Assembly: GCA_018971775.1 (NCBI GenBank)
Contig: JAGXAB010000001.1
Span: 179,239-243,238, forward strand
Length of the DNA stretch: 64,000 nucleotides
Direction of reading: 5' to 3'
Source of the DNA: Cyanobacteria bacterium REEB67
Lineage (GTDB): Bacteria; Cyanobacteriota; Vampirovibrionia; Obscuribacterales; Obscuribacteraceae
Positions within the stretch are counted from its first letter, which is position 1. The number at the start of each line of letters is the position of its first letter. The notes beneath the pieces are model-generated. The model searched no databases and was not told the DNA's origin. It saw only the letters and a program-made list of their open reading frames with translations. This document shows positions 8,591 through 16,895 of the stretch, piece after piece. A program made the position numbers and the translations under genes.

Positions 8591-9610
8591 TTGGACGAGT
8601 CCAAAACCGACCGCGAATCTAACAGGCCCGATCTGGACGTCATCGGCCACGGACTCGACCACCTGGTCGAGGGCGGTATCTATAGCGTCCTGGCCAATCA
8701 ATACGGCAAGGGCGACTTTGTCCTGGCCAAAGTCGTTCATCTCAATCCCGGTGTCGTGCATGTCGTCATCTTTCCACCGAGTTTCAAGCACCGACCGGGC
8801 AGCGCTGAGCTCAGCCATCTCTCCCTGGCCTTCGACGGTGGATTGAATGAGGCACGCGACCGCCACGTGGCCATGACCCGCAAGCTTTTTTCTTTGATCC
8901 GCCCGGTCTACGTCCGTGATGAGCCGATCAGCGACAACGATCTGGCTGGGTTCCGGCGCTGGTCATTGATGCCCGAAAAAGAGATCCTGGAAGCGCCTAC
9001 TTATATAGAACCGGAAGCTAATCGCGGTGTCTATAAACGCATATTTCTTTTCTGCGGTCTGCCCTTCGGTCTTTTGCAGGGCATCTATCATTATTGCCGC
9101 GACGGTCTGGTGCCGGGCGTTTGCGCTTTCATTTTCGGCTTCGCCATCTTTGGCGCCGGCATGGTGGTCACCCAGCATCTGGCCGTGCAAAAGCGGACAC
9201 GCAAAAACAAAAGTGACCTTGCCCTGCCGCAAGGAGTGACCGCCTCTCTTTCATCTTGCCCTTCCCCTTCACCTTCCCCTTCACCTTCGGCGTCGGCATT
9301 TCAAGTCGCCGAGGTGGAAATCAACCAGGGCTTTGGCGATACTTTTGCCCTTTGCCAGCAGGCCATACGCACCGTCAAAAATTGTCGCGTTCTGGAAGAG
9401 GATTTTAGCGGCGGCACCGTCGAAGGCCGTGTCGGTTTTTCGCTCACTTCCGAAGGCGAACAAATCGTCCTCACTTCTTATGTGATCGGCCCGGAGCAGA
9501 CCGGCGTGGTGATTGCCAGCATGCCTCGCGCCGGGGGCGAAGTCGACCTGGGCAAAAATTTTGACAACGTGGCGCGCATCGTGAGCCACCTCAAGACTGC
9601 TTGCAAGTAG
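8591..9610 (+). CDS. Membrane protein with two central helices and a C-terminal soluble domain, unknown
   Basis: A 339-residue protein of unknown family. The N-terminal 135 residues appear soluble, with a predicted beta-rich stretch (VLAKVVHLNPGVVHVVIFPP). Two membrane segments follow, roughly residues 155-200, in the region IFLFCGLPFGLLQGI to AIFGAGMVVTQHL. A Ser-Pro repeat linker comes next, then a soluble C-terminal domain of about 110 residues. The frame is open from 8429, but a TATACT -10 box at 8536 and a palindrome lie inside that extension. TTG 8591 has AAAGGG seven bases upstream, so I place the start there. It is followed 26 bases later by the permease gene on the same strand, so it may belong to that operon. 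Confidence 0.65.
   Translation: MDESKTDRESNRPDLDVIGHGLDHLVEGGIYSVLANQYGKGDFVLAKVVHLNPGVVHVVIFPPSFKHRPGSAELSHLSLAFDGGLNEARDRHVAMTRKLFSLIRPVYVRDEPISDNDLAGFRRWSLMPEKEILEAPTYIEPEANRGVYKRIFLFCGLPFGLLQGIYHYCRDGLVPGVCAFIFGFAIFGAGMVVTQHLAVQKRTRKNKSDLALPQGVTASLSSCPSPSPSPSPSASAFQVAEVEINQGFGDTFALCQQAIRTVKNCRVLEEDFSGGTVEGRVGFSLTSEGEQIVLTSYVIGPEQTGVVIASMPRAGGEVDLGKNFDNVARIVSHLKTACK
9261..9290 (+). repeat. Short tandem repeat encoding a Ser-Pro linker
   Basis: The 12-mer CTTCCCCTTCAC occurs twice in tandem (9261-9284) and begins a third time, giving a Ser-Pro linker in the surrounding gene. Such repeats often vary in length between strains by slippage; in-frame 12-base changes would only lengthen or shorten the linker. 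Confidence 0.7.
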
Positions 9611-9636
9611 CGCCGCATTATTGCTAGATTAGGCCC

Positions 9637-11031
9637 ATGCTTACCGGCTCTCTCTGTTTACTGGTATTTTTTGTCATGGCCCTGGCCATGTACAGCCGTC
9701 GTATATCGGCTCTGCTGGCGCTGCCTCTGATGGCGCTGGCAATTGCTTTGATCGGTGGCGTCCGTGCCGACGATATCGTCAAAACTGTGCTTGCCGATGG
9801 TGCCTTAAAGTTGCACAATGCATATACGACCACCATGTTTGGTGCGATGTTGGCCGAGCTCCTCAATAAACAAGGCATGGCCCGGGCCCTCGTGCGCTGG
9901 GTGGCGGAATTTGCCGGTGACAGCCCTTATTTGCTCGGCGCCCTGCTTACCGTCGTCACGGCTCTGCTGTTTAGCACCCTTGGCGGTCTCGGTGCCGTGA
10001 TCATGGTCGGCACCATAGTATTGCCGGTGATGATTTCTCTCGGTATACCGGCGCACGCCGCCGGCGCTCTTTTCCTTTTTGGCATATCGCTCGGCGGTAT
10101 GTTCAACCTGACGAATTGGCAGCTCTACAGCGACGTCCTCGGAATCACGCAGCCAACTATTGTTGCTTTTATTGGGCCTTTTTCGCTGATCGTCTGTCTG
10201 GTCATTCTCGTCTTGCTATTAGTCGAGTTAAAAGAGCGTCGCAATCTCAAATTTTTTGCCATTGGCGCTCTCGCTCTGGCGGCGAGTTATCCCGCTCTCA
10301 ATAGTTTTACACCGGCACAGACGACTGCCAGCCTCGATGAGCGTTCATTGCCCGCCGCTGCTGTCATGATCATTTTGCTCGCTTGCTATGCCGGCTACAG
10401 GCACTGGAAAAAGATTACCGACCTGCCCGGTATCGCGCTTCTCACACCTCTGGTGCCGCTCATTTTTGTGCTGGTTTTTCACTGGCCGATTATTGCCGCT
10501 TTTATGCTTGGTATCACCTATGGTGTACTCGCCACCTGGAAGCACGACTCGATTAATGTCCTGACGCGCTCGATCATCGACGGTGCCACCACGGTCATAC
10601 CGGCCGTGCTCTTGATGATGGGTATCGGTATGCTGATTACGGCTGTTATGGATAAACACGTGGCCGAAGCGCTTGCACCGATCATCAGAGCTTGCGTCCC
10701 TACCCACGCTCTCTCCTATGTGCTCGGCTTCGGTTGCTTCTCCTTCCTCGCCCTCTATCGCGGCCCCCTCAGTCTCTGGGGAATGGGCTCCGGTCTGGTC
10801 TCCCTGGTCAAGACGATGGCTCTGCTCGACGCCAGAGCAATCATGGCCATGCTCATGTCGGTCGGTCAGGTCCAGGGCATTTGCGATCCGACCAATACGC
10901 AAAACATCTGGATCGCCAACTATCTCGGTCTCGACACACAATTTCTTTTGAAGCGCACTTTGCCTTATGCCTTAATCAGCGTTTTCCTCGGGCTGATCCT
11001 GGCCATCGCCAAAGGATTTGTGCCATGGTAG
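9637..11031 (+). CDS. Ion-transporter-superfamily permease (GntP/dicarboxylate-like)
   Basis: A 464-residue, very hydrophobic inner-membrane permease with about 11-12 predicted helices. Features typical of the ion-transporter superfamily of organic-anion carriers are the small-residue loops around ALLFSTLGGLGAVIMVGTI and the repeated half near PTHALSYVLGFGCFSF with a later GQVQGICDPTNTQN. The second motif suggests a substrate or cation site in a re-entrant loop. Its last seven bases overlap the start of the hydantoinase/oxoprolinase gene (ATG at 11025 inside the stop region), so the products should be made together. I infer uptake of the oxoprolinase-like enzyme's substrate, perhaps a cyclic amide or a carboxylate; the true substrate is unknown. 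Confidence 0.8.
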   Translation: MLTGSLCLLVFFVMALAMYSRRISALLALPLMALAIALIGGVRADDIVKTVLADGALKLHNAYTTTMFGAMLAELLNKQGMARALVRWVAEFAGDSPYLLGALLTVVTALLFSTLGGLGAVIMVGTIVLPVMISLGIPAHAAGALFLFGISLGGMFNLTNWQLYSDVLGITQPTIVAFIGPFSLIVCLVILVLLLVELKERRNLKFFAIGALALAASYPALNSFTPAQTTASLDERSLPAAAVMIILLACYAGYRHWKKITDLPGIALLTPLVPLIFVLVFHWPIIAAFMLGITYGVLATWKHDSINVLTRSIIDGATTVIPAVLLMMGIGMLITAVMDKHVAEALAPIIRACVPTHALSYVLGFGCFSFLALYRGPLSLWGMGSGLVSLVKTMALLDARAIMAMLMSVGQVQGICDPTNTQNIWIANYLGLDTQFLLKRTLPYALISVFLGLILAIAKGFVPW

Positions 11032-13244
11032 AAAAGGTCAAAAATGAGAGTGCCGCCGGAGATCTTCCCGCCGTGCGCGTCGGCATCGACGTCGGAGGTA
11101 CCTTTACCCATGCCGTCGCCATCGATGGCACGACGCGTAAAATCCTCGGCAAGGCCAAAGTGCCGACCAGTCACCGGGCTAAAGAAGGCGTAGCGCGCGG
11201 CATAGTCGATGCCCTGCATGGCCTTTTGCAGGAGGCGGATATAAAACCGGAGCAGGTTAATTTCATCGCCCATAGCACCACCCAGGCCACCAACGCTTTG
11301 CTCGAAGGCGACCTGGCAAAAGTCGGCATCATCGGCATGGGGGCCGGTCTCAATAAAGCACTCGCCGAACATTCGACCAGGCTCGGCAAAATCGAAGTGG
11401 CGCCGGGCTGTTTCATGGACACCTGTTATCGCTTCATTGCCACTGATAAGCCGCCCAGCGATGAGCTTCTCGAAAAGACAATCAAAGACCTGATTGCCGA
11501 AGGGGCCGGCGCCATCGCTTGCAGTGAGGCCTTCGCCGTCGACGGTCCGGAAAATGAGCAGAGGGCCGCTCAAGTCGCCTCTCGCCTCGGTGTGCTTTTC
11601 ACGGCGGGCTCAGAAGTCAGCCAGCTCTATGGTTTAAAAGTGCGCACCCGCACTGCGGTGATTAATGCCGGCATCCTGCCCAAGATGATCGAAAGCGCCA
11701 ACCTTACCGAAGAAAGCGTGCGCGGTTCGGGGATCACAGCACCGATCATGATCATGCGCTCGGATGGTGGCGTTATGGACATCGACGCCATGCGCAAGCG
11801 ACCGATTCTCTCGATACTCTCCGGTCCTGCCGCCGGTGTGGCTGCCGCCATGATGTTTTTGCGCATCTCAGATGGTGTCTTCGTCGAGGTGGGCGGCACC
11901 AGTACCGATATGTCGGCAATTGCCAACGGCCGCGCCCTGATCCGCTCGGCCGAGATTGGCGGGCACCGCGTCTATATGCGCACCCTCGATGTGCGCACCG
12001 TCGGTGTGGCGGGTGGGTCGATGTTGCGCCTTACGGGCAGCGGCGTCAAAGATGTCGGACCACGCAGCGCCCACATCGCCGGTCTGAAATATGCCTCGTT
12101 CGAAGCCCCAGATCCCAGGCCCTATACGGTAAAACTGGTCCGCCCCCTGGCTAAAGACCCCGAGGATTATCTGGCCTTGCTGCGGCCCCAATCCGAAGCG
12201 ACTGACCCTGCGGCCAGTGATTTTACGATCACGCCCACCTGTGCTTCCAATCTGCTCGGCCTCGTGCCGGCGGGGGACTGCGCCAGCGGCAATGTGGAAA
12301 CGATCGGCGAAGCCTTCAAGAGTCTGGCGGCGCACCTGCACAAAGATAATTTGCAAATCAGAGATCTGGCCACCGAGATTATGAAGAGCGCCGCTAAAAA
12401 ATGCGTACCGGTGATCAGGGCTTTGATTGCCGACCACAAACTCGATCCGGAGCTGACTAAACTGGTCGGGGGTGGCGGTGGTGCAGCAGCGATCGTGCCC
12501 TTCGTCGCTCACGAGATGGGCCTCAATTTCGCACTGGCCGAGCACGCCGATGTGATTTCGGCTATTGGCGTGGCCATGGCCCTGATTCGTGAGACTGTGG
12601 AGCGCCAGGTAGCCAATGCCGGCCAGGCCAACGAGACGATTCTGGCTATGCGTCAGGAGGTCTTTGAAGCGGTGCATCGCATGGGCGCCGACCCGCTCAC
12701 TATCGAAGTGCATGTCGAGATCGATAGCAAGACCAATATTATTCGTGCCACCGCCAGCGGTAGCAGCAAATTTTACGAAGACAGTGCCGCTCTTTCTCTA
12801 AGCGAAGCGGAAAGACTCAAGGTTGTTGCCGACTCTCTGCGCACCGAGCCCGCTCACGTCAAATTGCTCTGTCGCTCCAGGACCTTTGAAGTCTACGGCC
12901 TGGACGGCGCCCGTCGAAGCGGCAAGTTCAAGCTTTTTCAGGCGGCACGCAAGCCCTTGCGCATCCTCGATGCCAAAGGCGTCTTGCGCCTGCAGGCTCG
13001 GGACGGTGTGGCCGAGGTCGCTACGGCGGCCGCGGTCGACGCGCTTATTTTGCGCTTTTGCGAAGAGCATGCCACCTGGGGGGATGCCGGTAAAACTATT
13101 CCCAGCTTCATCATGCTCGTGCAGGGCAAAATTATCGATCTTTCCGGTCTGCTCGATGAAGGACAGGTCAGAGCTTTGGCCGCTGCCGAGCTCAAAGAGC
13201 AAAGCGCTGATGTGCAAGTAATTATCGTCGCTAAGTTTAACTGA
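11025..13244 (+). CDS. Hydantoinase/oxoprolinase family ATP-dependent amidohydrolase
   Basis: A 739-residue member of the family that couples ATP hydrolysis to opening of cyclic amides (5-oxoproline, hydantoins) or to acetone/acetophenone carboxylation. The N-terminal nucleotide-binding motif is VGIDVGGTFTHAVAIDG (about residues 17-33), followed by HSTTQATNALLEG. The second half of the ASKHA-type fold is shown by FVEVGGTSTDMSAIANG and the Gly-rich VGGGGGAAAIVPFVAHE. No HyuB-type partner is visible; the 3' neighbour is a DUF309 gene. An open frame extends back to 10692 inside the permease gene, but ATG 11025 is the natural start. The C-terminal 130 residues diverge from what I know of the family. 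Substrate is undetermined. Confidence 0.85.
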   Translation: MVEKVKNESAAGDLPAVRVGIDVGGTFTHAVAIDGTTRKILGKAKVPTSHRAKEGVARGIVDALHGLLQEADIKPEQVNFIAHSTTQATNALLEGDLAKVGIIGMGAGLNKALAEHSTRLGKIEVAPGCFMDTCYRFIATDKPPSDELLEKTIKDLIAEGAGAIACSEAFAVDGPENEQRAAQVASRLGVLFTAGSEVSQLYGLKVRTRTAVINAGILPKMIESANLTEESVRGSGITAPIMIMRSDGGVMDIDAMRKRPILSILSGPAAGVAAAMMFLRISDGVFVEVGGTSTDMSAIANGRALIRSAEIGGHRVYMRTLDVRTVGVAGGSMLRLTGSGVKDVGPRSAHIAGLKYASFEAPDPRPYTVKLVRPLAKDPEDYLALLRPQSEATDPAASDFTITPTCASNLLGLVPAGDCASGNVETIGEAFKSLAAHLHKDNLQIRDLATEIMKSAAKKCVPVIRALIADHKLDPELTKLVGGGGGAAAIVPFVAHEMGLNFALAEHADVISAIGVAMALIRETVERQVANAGQANETILAMRQEVFEAVHRMGADPLTIEVHVEIDSKTNIIRATASGSSKFYEDSAALSLSEAERLKVVADSLRTEPAHVKLLCRSRTFEVYGLDGARRSGKFKLFQAARKPLRILDAKGVLRLQARDGVAEVATAAAVDALILRFCEEHATWGDAGKTIPSFIMLVQGKIIDLSGLLDEGQVRALAAAELKEQSADVQVIIVAKFN

Positions 13245-13252
13245 GACGGGCG

Positions 13253-13699
13253 ATGAGCGATTCTGCAAATGATAATCTGCCTGCCGACTGGTTCGAGCGT
13301 TTCGAGCAGGGTCTGGCCGAATTTAACGAAGGCAAATATTACGATTGTCACGAAACCCTCGAGCGCTGCTGGCAAGAGCAGGGCAGACTGACCGGGGAAA
13401 TGAGCGATCCGCACAGACAATTTGTTCAGGGCATCATTCAAATTGCCGTCGGCTATCACCACCTCGAGCGTCACAATGTCAAGGGAGCGCTCAAGTTGCT
13501 GCGCCGCGGTTACGATCGGATAAGAAATTTTCCTCTAAATACTTATCCTCTGGAGCTAAGCGCCTTTGAGGCTATAGTACAATCTACGATAGCTTCGCTT
13601 GAGGGCCAGCCGGAAACACTGGCCGGATCTTCAGGGGCGGCTCGCTCAGGTCCGCCCGCTTTGCAGTTCCCAAAAATTGTCCACAAGCCGGCAATCTGA
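13253..13699 (+). CDS. DUF309 domain protein
   Basis: A 148-residue soluble helical protein matching the DUF309 pattern. Evidence is FNEGKYYDCHETLERCW (about residues 25-41), then FVQGIIQIAVGYHHLERHN and GALKLLRRGYDRIRNFP. DUF309 proteins are small helical bundles with conserved His/Glu residues; their biochemical role is not established. It starts eight bases after the oxoprolinase stop, so it probably shares that transcript, though a functional link is not implied. The last 30 residues are Gly/Ser/Pro-rich and poorly conserved in type. Confidence 0.85.
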   Translation: MSDSANDNLPADWFERFEQGLAEFNEGKYYDCHETLERCWQEQGRLTGEMSDPHRQFVQGIIQIAVGYHHLERHNVKGALKLLRRGYDRIRNFPLNTYPLELSAFEAIVQSTIASLEGQPETLAGSSGAARSGPPALQFPKIVHKPAI

Positions 13700-13777
13700 T
13701 TCAAAGATCGGGCGTTGTTTTAGTCTTTTGAAACCGCTATCATCAATTTTCGGAAAGCCCTCAACCATTAGTATGTC

Positions 13778-14698
13778 GTGAAGAACAACAGCAGCACCAT
13801 TCTGGTCGTAGACGATGAGCAAGCAGTCACCACCTTACTTGCTGAGGTGTTGAAGAAGGCCGGCTATCAGGTCAATGCCGCCAATGACGGTTTCAAGGCT
13901 ATCGCCGCCTGCAAAGTGCGCACGCCGGATGTCATTGTTCTCGACATTCACATGCCCTTGATGGGCGGCATGGAGGTCTACAACCGTCTTCAGGCCGAAG
14001 AGAAGACCGCTGCTATTCCAATCATATTTATGGCGGCCCGCGACAAGACATTGCCCACTTTCAGCCATGACGAAGCGAGCAACGAAGACATTATTTTCAA
14101 GCCTATAGAAGCCAATGAATTGCTTTCGCGGGTCAAGAGCGTGCTCAAGGAAAAGGCTCTGCGCGAAGAGTTGAGAAAGAAAGAAGTGCAGCTCAAGGAG
14201 CTCACTCTGACAGACTCGCTCACTGAACTCCGCACGACGCGCTATCTTGATGAATTTATGCAGATCGGCATCCGCCAGGCCAAGCGCTATAGCGTGCCCC
14301 TGAGCATTGTCATTATGGAGCTCGATAAAGCCGATGATCTCTTGAAGACATCGGGTCAGGCAGCTTTTGATCAGGTGATCAGTCAAGTGGCACTGATCGT
14401 CACCAAGCAAATGCGCGAATCTGACATCGTCGTGCGCACCGATAAATCCGAATTTACAATCGTTCTCACCTGTACCACCCGTGAAGGGGCGATCGAAGTA
14501 GCCGAGCGCCTGCGCACTAAGATGGGCTCGACGCATTTCGTCGTCGGCACCGGGGCAAAAATTGTTACGTGTTCGCTCGGTATTTGCCAGTATGCCAAAC
14601 ACATGGATGATGAAGGCAAATTGATGATGTCTCACGCCCGGGCCGCTGTCAGCCACGCTCACAACAGCGGCGGCAATATGACCCTGATGGCCGAGTAA
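13778..14698 (+). CDS. Response regulator with degenerate GGDEF output domain
   Basis: A 306-residue receiver-GGDEF protein. The receiver (about residues 5-122) is intact: ILVVDDEQ gives the acidic pair, VIVLDIHMP the phospho-acceptor Asp, and IIFKPIE the conserved Lys. The GGDEF-like domain (about 140-306) retains TDSLTELRTTRYLDEF, but its signature reads RTDKSEFTIVL, lacking both glycines and the metal-binding acid, so it should not make cyclic di-GMP. It may act as a protein- or nucleotide-binding output. The only start that keeps the receiver complete is GTG 13778; the ATG at 13773 is out of frame. It is followed by tRNA-Pro. Confidence 0.9.
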   Translation: MKNNSSTILVVDDEQAVTTLLAEVLKKAGYQVNAANDGFKAIAACKVRTPDVIVLDIHMPLMGGMEVYNRLQAEEKTAAIPIIFMAARDKTLPTFSHDEASNEDIIFKPIEANELLSRVKSVLKEKALREELRKKEVQLKELTLTDSLTELRTTRYLDEFMQIGIRQAKRYSVPLSIVIMELDKADDLLKTSGQAAFDQVISQVALIVTKQMRESDIVVRTDKSEFTIVLTCTTREGAIEVAERLRTKMGSTHFVVGTGAKIVTCSLGICQYAKHMDDEGKLMMSHARAAVSHAHNSGGNMTLMAE

Positions 14699-14776
14699 CT
14701 AGTTTCTTCAAGATATTACCGAGGCCAATTTATAGCACCGTATACTGTGCTAGAATCTGGCCTTGCACTATGACGT

Positions 14777-14850
14777 CGGGGCGTAGCGCAGCTTGGTAGC
14801 GCGTCCGTTTCGGGTGCGGAAGGCCGGAGGTTCAAATCCTCTCGCCCCGA
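14777..14850 (+). tRNA. tRNA-Pro, anticodon CGG
   Basis: A complete cloverleaf. The acceptor stem CGGGGCG (14777-14783) pairs perfectly with CGCCCCG (14843-14849), with discriminator A at 14850. The D arm is GCGC/GCGC with an AGCTTGGTA loop. The anticodon loop TTCGGGT carries CGG, reading codon CCG, with the G37 usual for tRNA-Pro. The T arm is GGAGG/CCTCT around TTCAAAT. The C1-G72 pair is also typical of bacterial tRNA-Pro. CCA is not encoded, so it must be added after transcription. TAGAAT at 14751-14756 is a possible -10 box, and a T run follows the gene. Confidence 0.97.
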
Positions 14851-14874
14851 TATCTTTTTTTTAAATCGAGAGCC

Positions 14875-15522
14875 ATGCTCGCCTACTTAAAAGGCACGAT
14901 CAGCGCCAAGGAAATCTCCGGTGGACCGGTAGACAGGCTCGTGCTCGATGTCGGTGGCGTCGGTTTCGAACTGGCGGTCGCCCATCCGACTTTGATGGCG
15001 ATCGGCCAGCCCGGTGATGATGTTATGGTTCATGTCGCTGTTTCGATTCGCGAAACCGAATGGACCATTTTTGGTTTCAGAGAGGCCTCTGAGCGGCAGC
15101 TCTTTGCGATATTGCAGTCGGTGACTGGTATCGGTCCCAAGCTGGCGATCGGCATCGTCGGCACGCTCGGTGTCTCCACCCTGGTCGAAGCGGTTCTCTC
15201 CGAGAATCAAAAGATGATTTCGCAGGCTCCCGGTGTGGGGGCAAAAGTGGCTCAGCGTATCATTCTCGAATTGAAGAGCAAGATCGAAGAATTTGCCCGC
15301 AACACGTCCAGTGGTGCGATCGAGCCGAGGCGATCGGCCAAATCTCAGACTTTCGACGAAGTCAGCGATTATCTTGCCGAACTCGGTTATACGCACACTG
15401 AGATACATCTGGTCTTCAAGGCCGCCCAGGAAGAAGACAGCGACGTCGATACCGACAATGCCGAGGAACTTTTGCGCTTTGCCCTCAAGCGTCTTGGTAT
15501 GGCCGCTAAAAGGGCCAAATAG
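14875..15522 (+). CDS. ruvA: Holliday junction branch migration protein RuvA
   Basis: RuvA binds four-way DNA junctions as a tetramer and loads the RuvB motor for branch migration in recombinational repair. The 215-residue product shows the N-terminal OB-fold (MLAYLKGTI, LDVGGVGFELAV), the central double helix-hairpin-helix region (LQSVTGIGPKLAIGIVGTL and QAPGVGAKVAQRIILELKSKI), and a C-terminal domain III after a linker. The linker and domain III (VSDYLAELGYTHTEIHLVFK) are typical. Length is slightly above the usual 200. It starts 25 bases after tRNA-Pro and is fused by position to the next gene, which begins at the base after its stop. No ruvB or ruvC is nearby. Confidence 0.97.
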   Translation: MLAYLKGTISAKEISGGPVDRLVLDVGGVGFELAVAHPTLMAIGQPGDDVMVHVAVSIRETEWTIFGFREASERQLFAILQSVTGIGPKLAIGIVGTLGVSTLVEAVLSENQKMISQAPGVGAKVAQRIILELKSKIEEFARNTSSGAIEPRRSAKSQTFDEVSDYLAELGYTHTEIHLVFKAAQEEDSDVDTDNAEELLRFALKRLGMAAKRAK

Positions 15523-16137
15523 GTGGCAAAGCCGTCATCGATCAAGCTGCTTGCGGCACTCTGTCTGCAGTTGATCCTTGGTATAGGGGTGATCGTCGGC
15601 GTCTCCATGCCGCTCAAGGCCAATTTTTACCCGCCGGCGGTCTATGTGGCGCTCGCGGTAGTGATGCTAAACGCGGCTATTGGTGGGGCTTCCCCCATGA
15701 CCGCGATGTTCACTGTCAGCAAAGAAGGACGTCGCGAAGCGCTTTTGGCGCTTGCCTGGACCGCTTACATCAGCCTCTATCTGACCAGCTGTCTGCTCTG
15801 TCAGCGGCTTAACATTGGTATCTTCCATACGCACAACCTTTTCTGGGCCTGGTCGGGAGTGGTCTTCGCCCTGATCGGTACGTTCGTACCGGTCTTTTTG
15901 AAGCGCTCCGGTTCGGACAAAAGTGGTGTGGTGCTCTTTCAAAAAGTGGCTGGATATCCAAAATATACAGCTCTGATATTTTCGATGGCAGGCTTCTCCC
16001 TGGCCAATCTTGCCTGGTTTCCCCTGACAGCCATACCGGGCATGTTTGTCATTGCCGCCTGGCAGACCAATAGTGCAAGAAACGTTAAAACCGGCCCGGG
16101 GTCTCAGGAAGATGAAAATGCGCCGGAAAGGCAGTAG
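15523..16137 (+). CDS. Small polytopic membrane protein, unknown function
   Basis: A 204-residue membrane protein with about six hydrophobic segments, roughly residues 8-28, 36-56, 72-90, 104-124, 145-165 and 168-185, and a polar C-terminal tail. It starts with GTG on the base right after the ruvA stop, so translation is very likely coupled to ruvA. No motif lets me assign a family. Weak resemblance of the last two helices to isoprenylcysteine/phospholipid methyltransferases was considered, but the SAM-binding residues are not evident. Co-expression with a repair gene may only reflect compact gene packing. Confidence 0.7.
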   Translation: MAKPSSIKLLAALCLQLILGIGVIVGVSMPLKANFYPPAVYVALAVVMLNAAIGGASPMTAMFTVSKEGRREALLALAWTAYISLYLTSCLLCQRLNIGIFHTHNLFWAWSGVVFALIGTFVPVFLKRSGSDKSGVVLFQKVAGYPKYTALIFSMAGFSLANLAWFPLTAIPGMFVIAAWQTNSARNVKTGPGSQEDENAPERQ

Positions 16138-16410
16138 GCTCCAATCGCGCCGAAACGACTCGCTTTTATTTACGATTGCTCATCTAAGCACCTGGAAACG
16201 CCCTCTCCATGAGCTTTTCTTTATCCGATTATGAGATATCAAGCATTGCTTCCTCTTGAGAAGCGATTAGAATGCTTGCATGGACAAGTGACTCCCCACG
16301 TCGATTGCCTATTTTGCTTGGGTGACACGTAAAAAGCGCTTGGAAGAGCCGGCTCGCCACTTGAAAGGCGCTTTGGACTCGCCTCTCTGGTTTTCTTTAG
16401 GAGAGAAGTA

Positions 16411-16617
16411 ATGAAAGAGACTACCCTGTCTTACGATGAAAGAAGATGCTTGCAGATGTGGTTCCGCCAGGCTATAGCCAAGCTGGAACTCGACGAAGTG
16501 ACCAATGTGATGCTCCGAGAGTACCCCATTGAAGGCGACGTCAAAGCGACCTCCCACCATACCGTGCAGACCCGCAAACGTGTTTCTCGCTCCCGAGTTA
16601 AATCTCACACCGCGTAA
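16411..16617 (+). CDS. Small basic protein, unknown function
   Basis: A 68-residue polypeptide with a helical N-terminal half (DERRCLQMWFRQAIAKLELD) and a basic, His/Arg/Ser-rich C-terminus. It has one of the clearest ribosome sites in the window, AGGAGA about six bases before ATG 16411, and a rho-independent terminator 50 bases after its stop. A possible promoter is TTGCTT (16246-16251) with TAGAAT (16268-16273), 16 bases apart. Together these suggest a monocistronic, well-expressed small gene. I do not recognise it. Confidence 0.6.
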   Translation: MKETTLSYDERRCLQMWFRQAIAKLELDEVTNVMLREYPIEGDVKATSHHTVQTRKRVSRSRVKSHTA

Positions 16618-16668
16618 GCCAACACTTGTAAGTCAGCTAACTTATATAAACGATTTCGAAATTATTTA

Positions 16669-16701
16669 CGGGGCGGGTCTTAAGCGACCGGCCCCGTTTT
16701 T
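16669..16701 (+). terminator. Rho-independent terminator upstream of dnaE
   Basis: CGGGGC-G-GGTC pairs with GACC-G-GCCCCG around the loop TTAAGC, giving a ten-pair stem with one internal G/G mismatch, followed at once by TTTTT. It would end the transcript of the small gene at 16411 and separate it from dnaE. Confidence 0.85.
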
Positions 16702-16895
16702 ATGCCGGTTTTTGTTGCCGTTCTTCGGTATGATATTTGTATCTGCGATATATTCACCCGCGATTGTTTCGATATAGATCCGCTCTCGGGAACGGATTTG
16801 CCGGGAAAATTGAACTTTACGAATGGGTTCAACGTCTATTCAGGCGGGAATGATATTTTAGTTGTCGGGTTTCGGCTGGGGCCGAGGAGATAGGC

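Noticed and set aside
8369..8866. 165-residue frame on the - strand
   Set aside because: It overlaps the control region and the start of the 8591 gene and has no family motif.
10345..10941. His/Asp-rich 198-residue frame on the - strand
   Set aside because: It lies wholly within the permease gene; the odd His/Glu/Asp richness mirrors the hydrophobic codons of the real gene.
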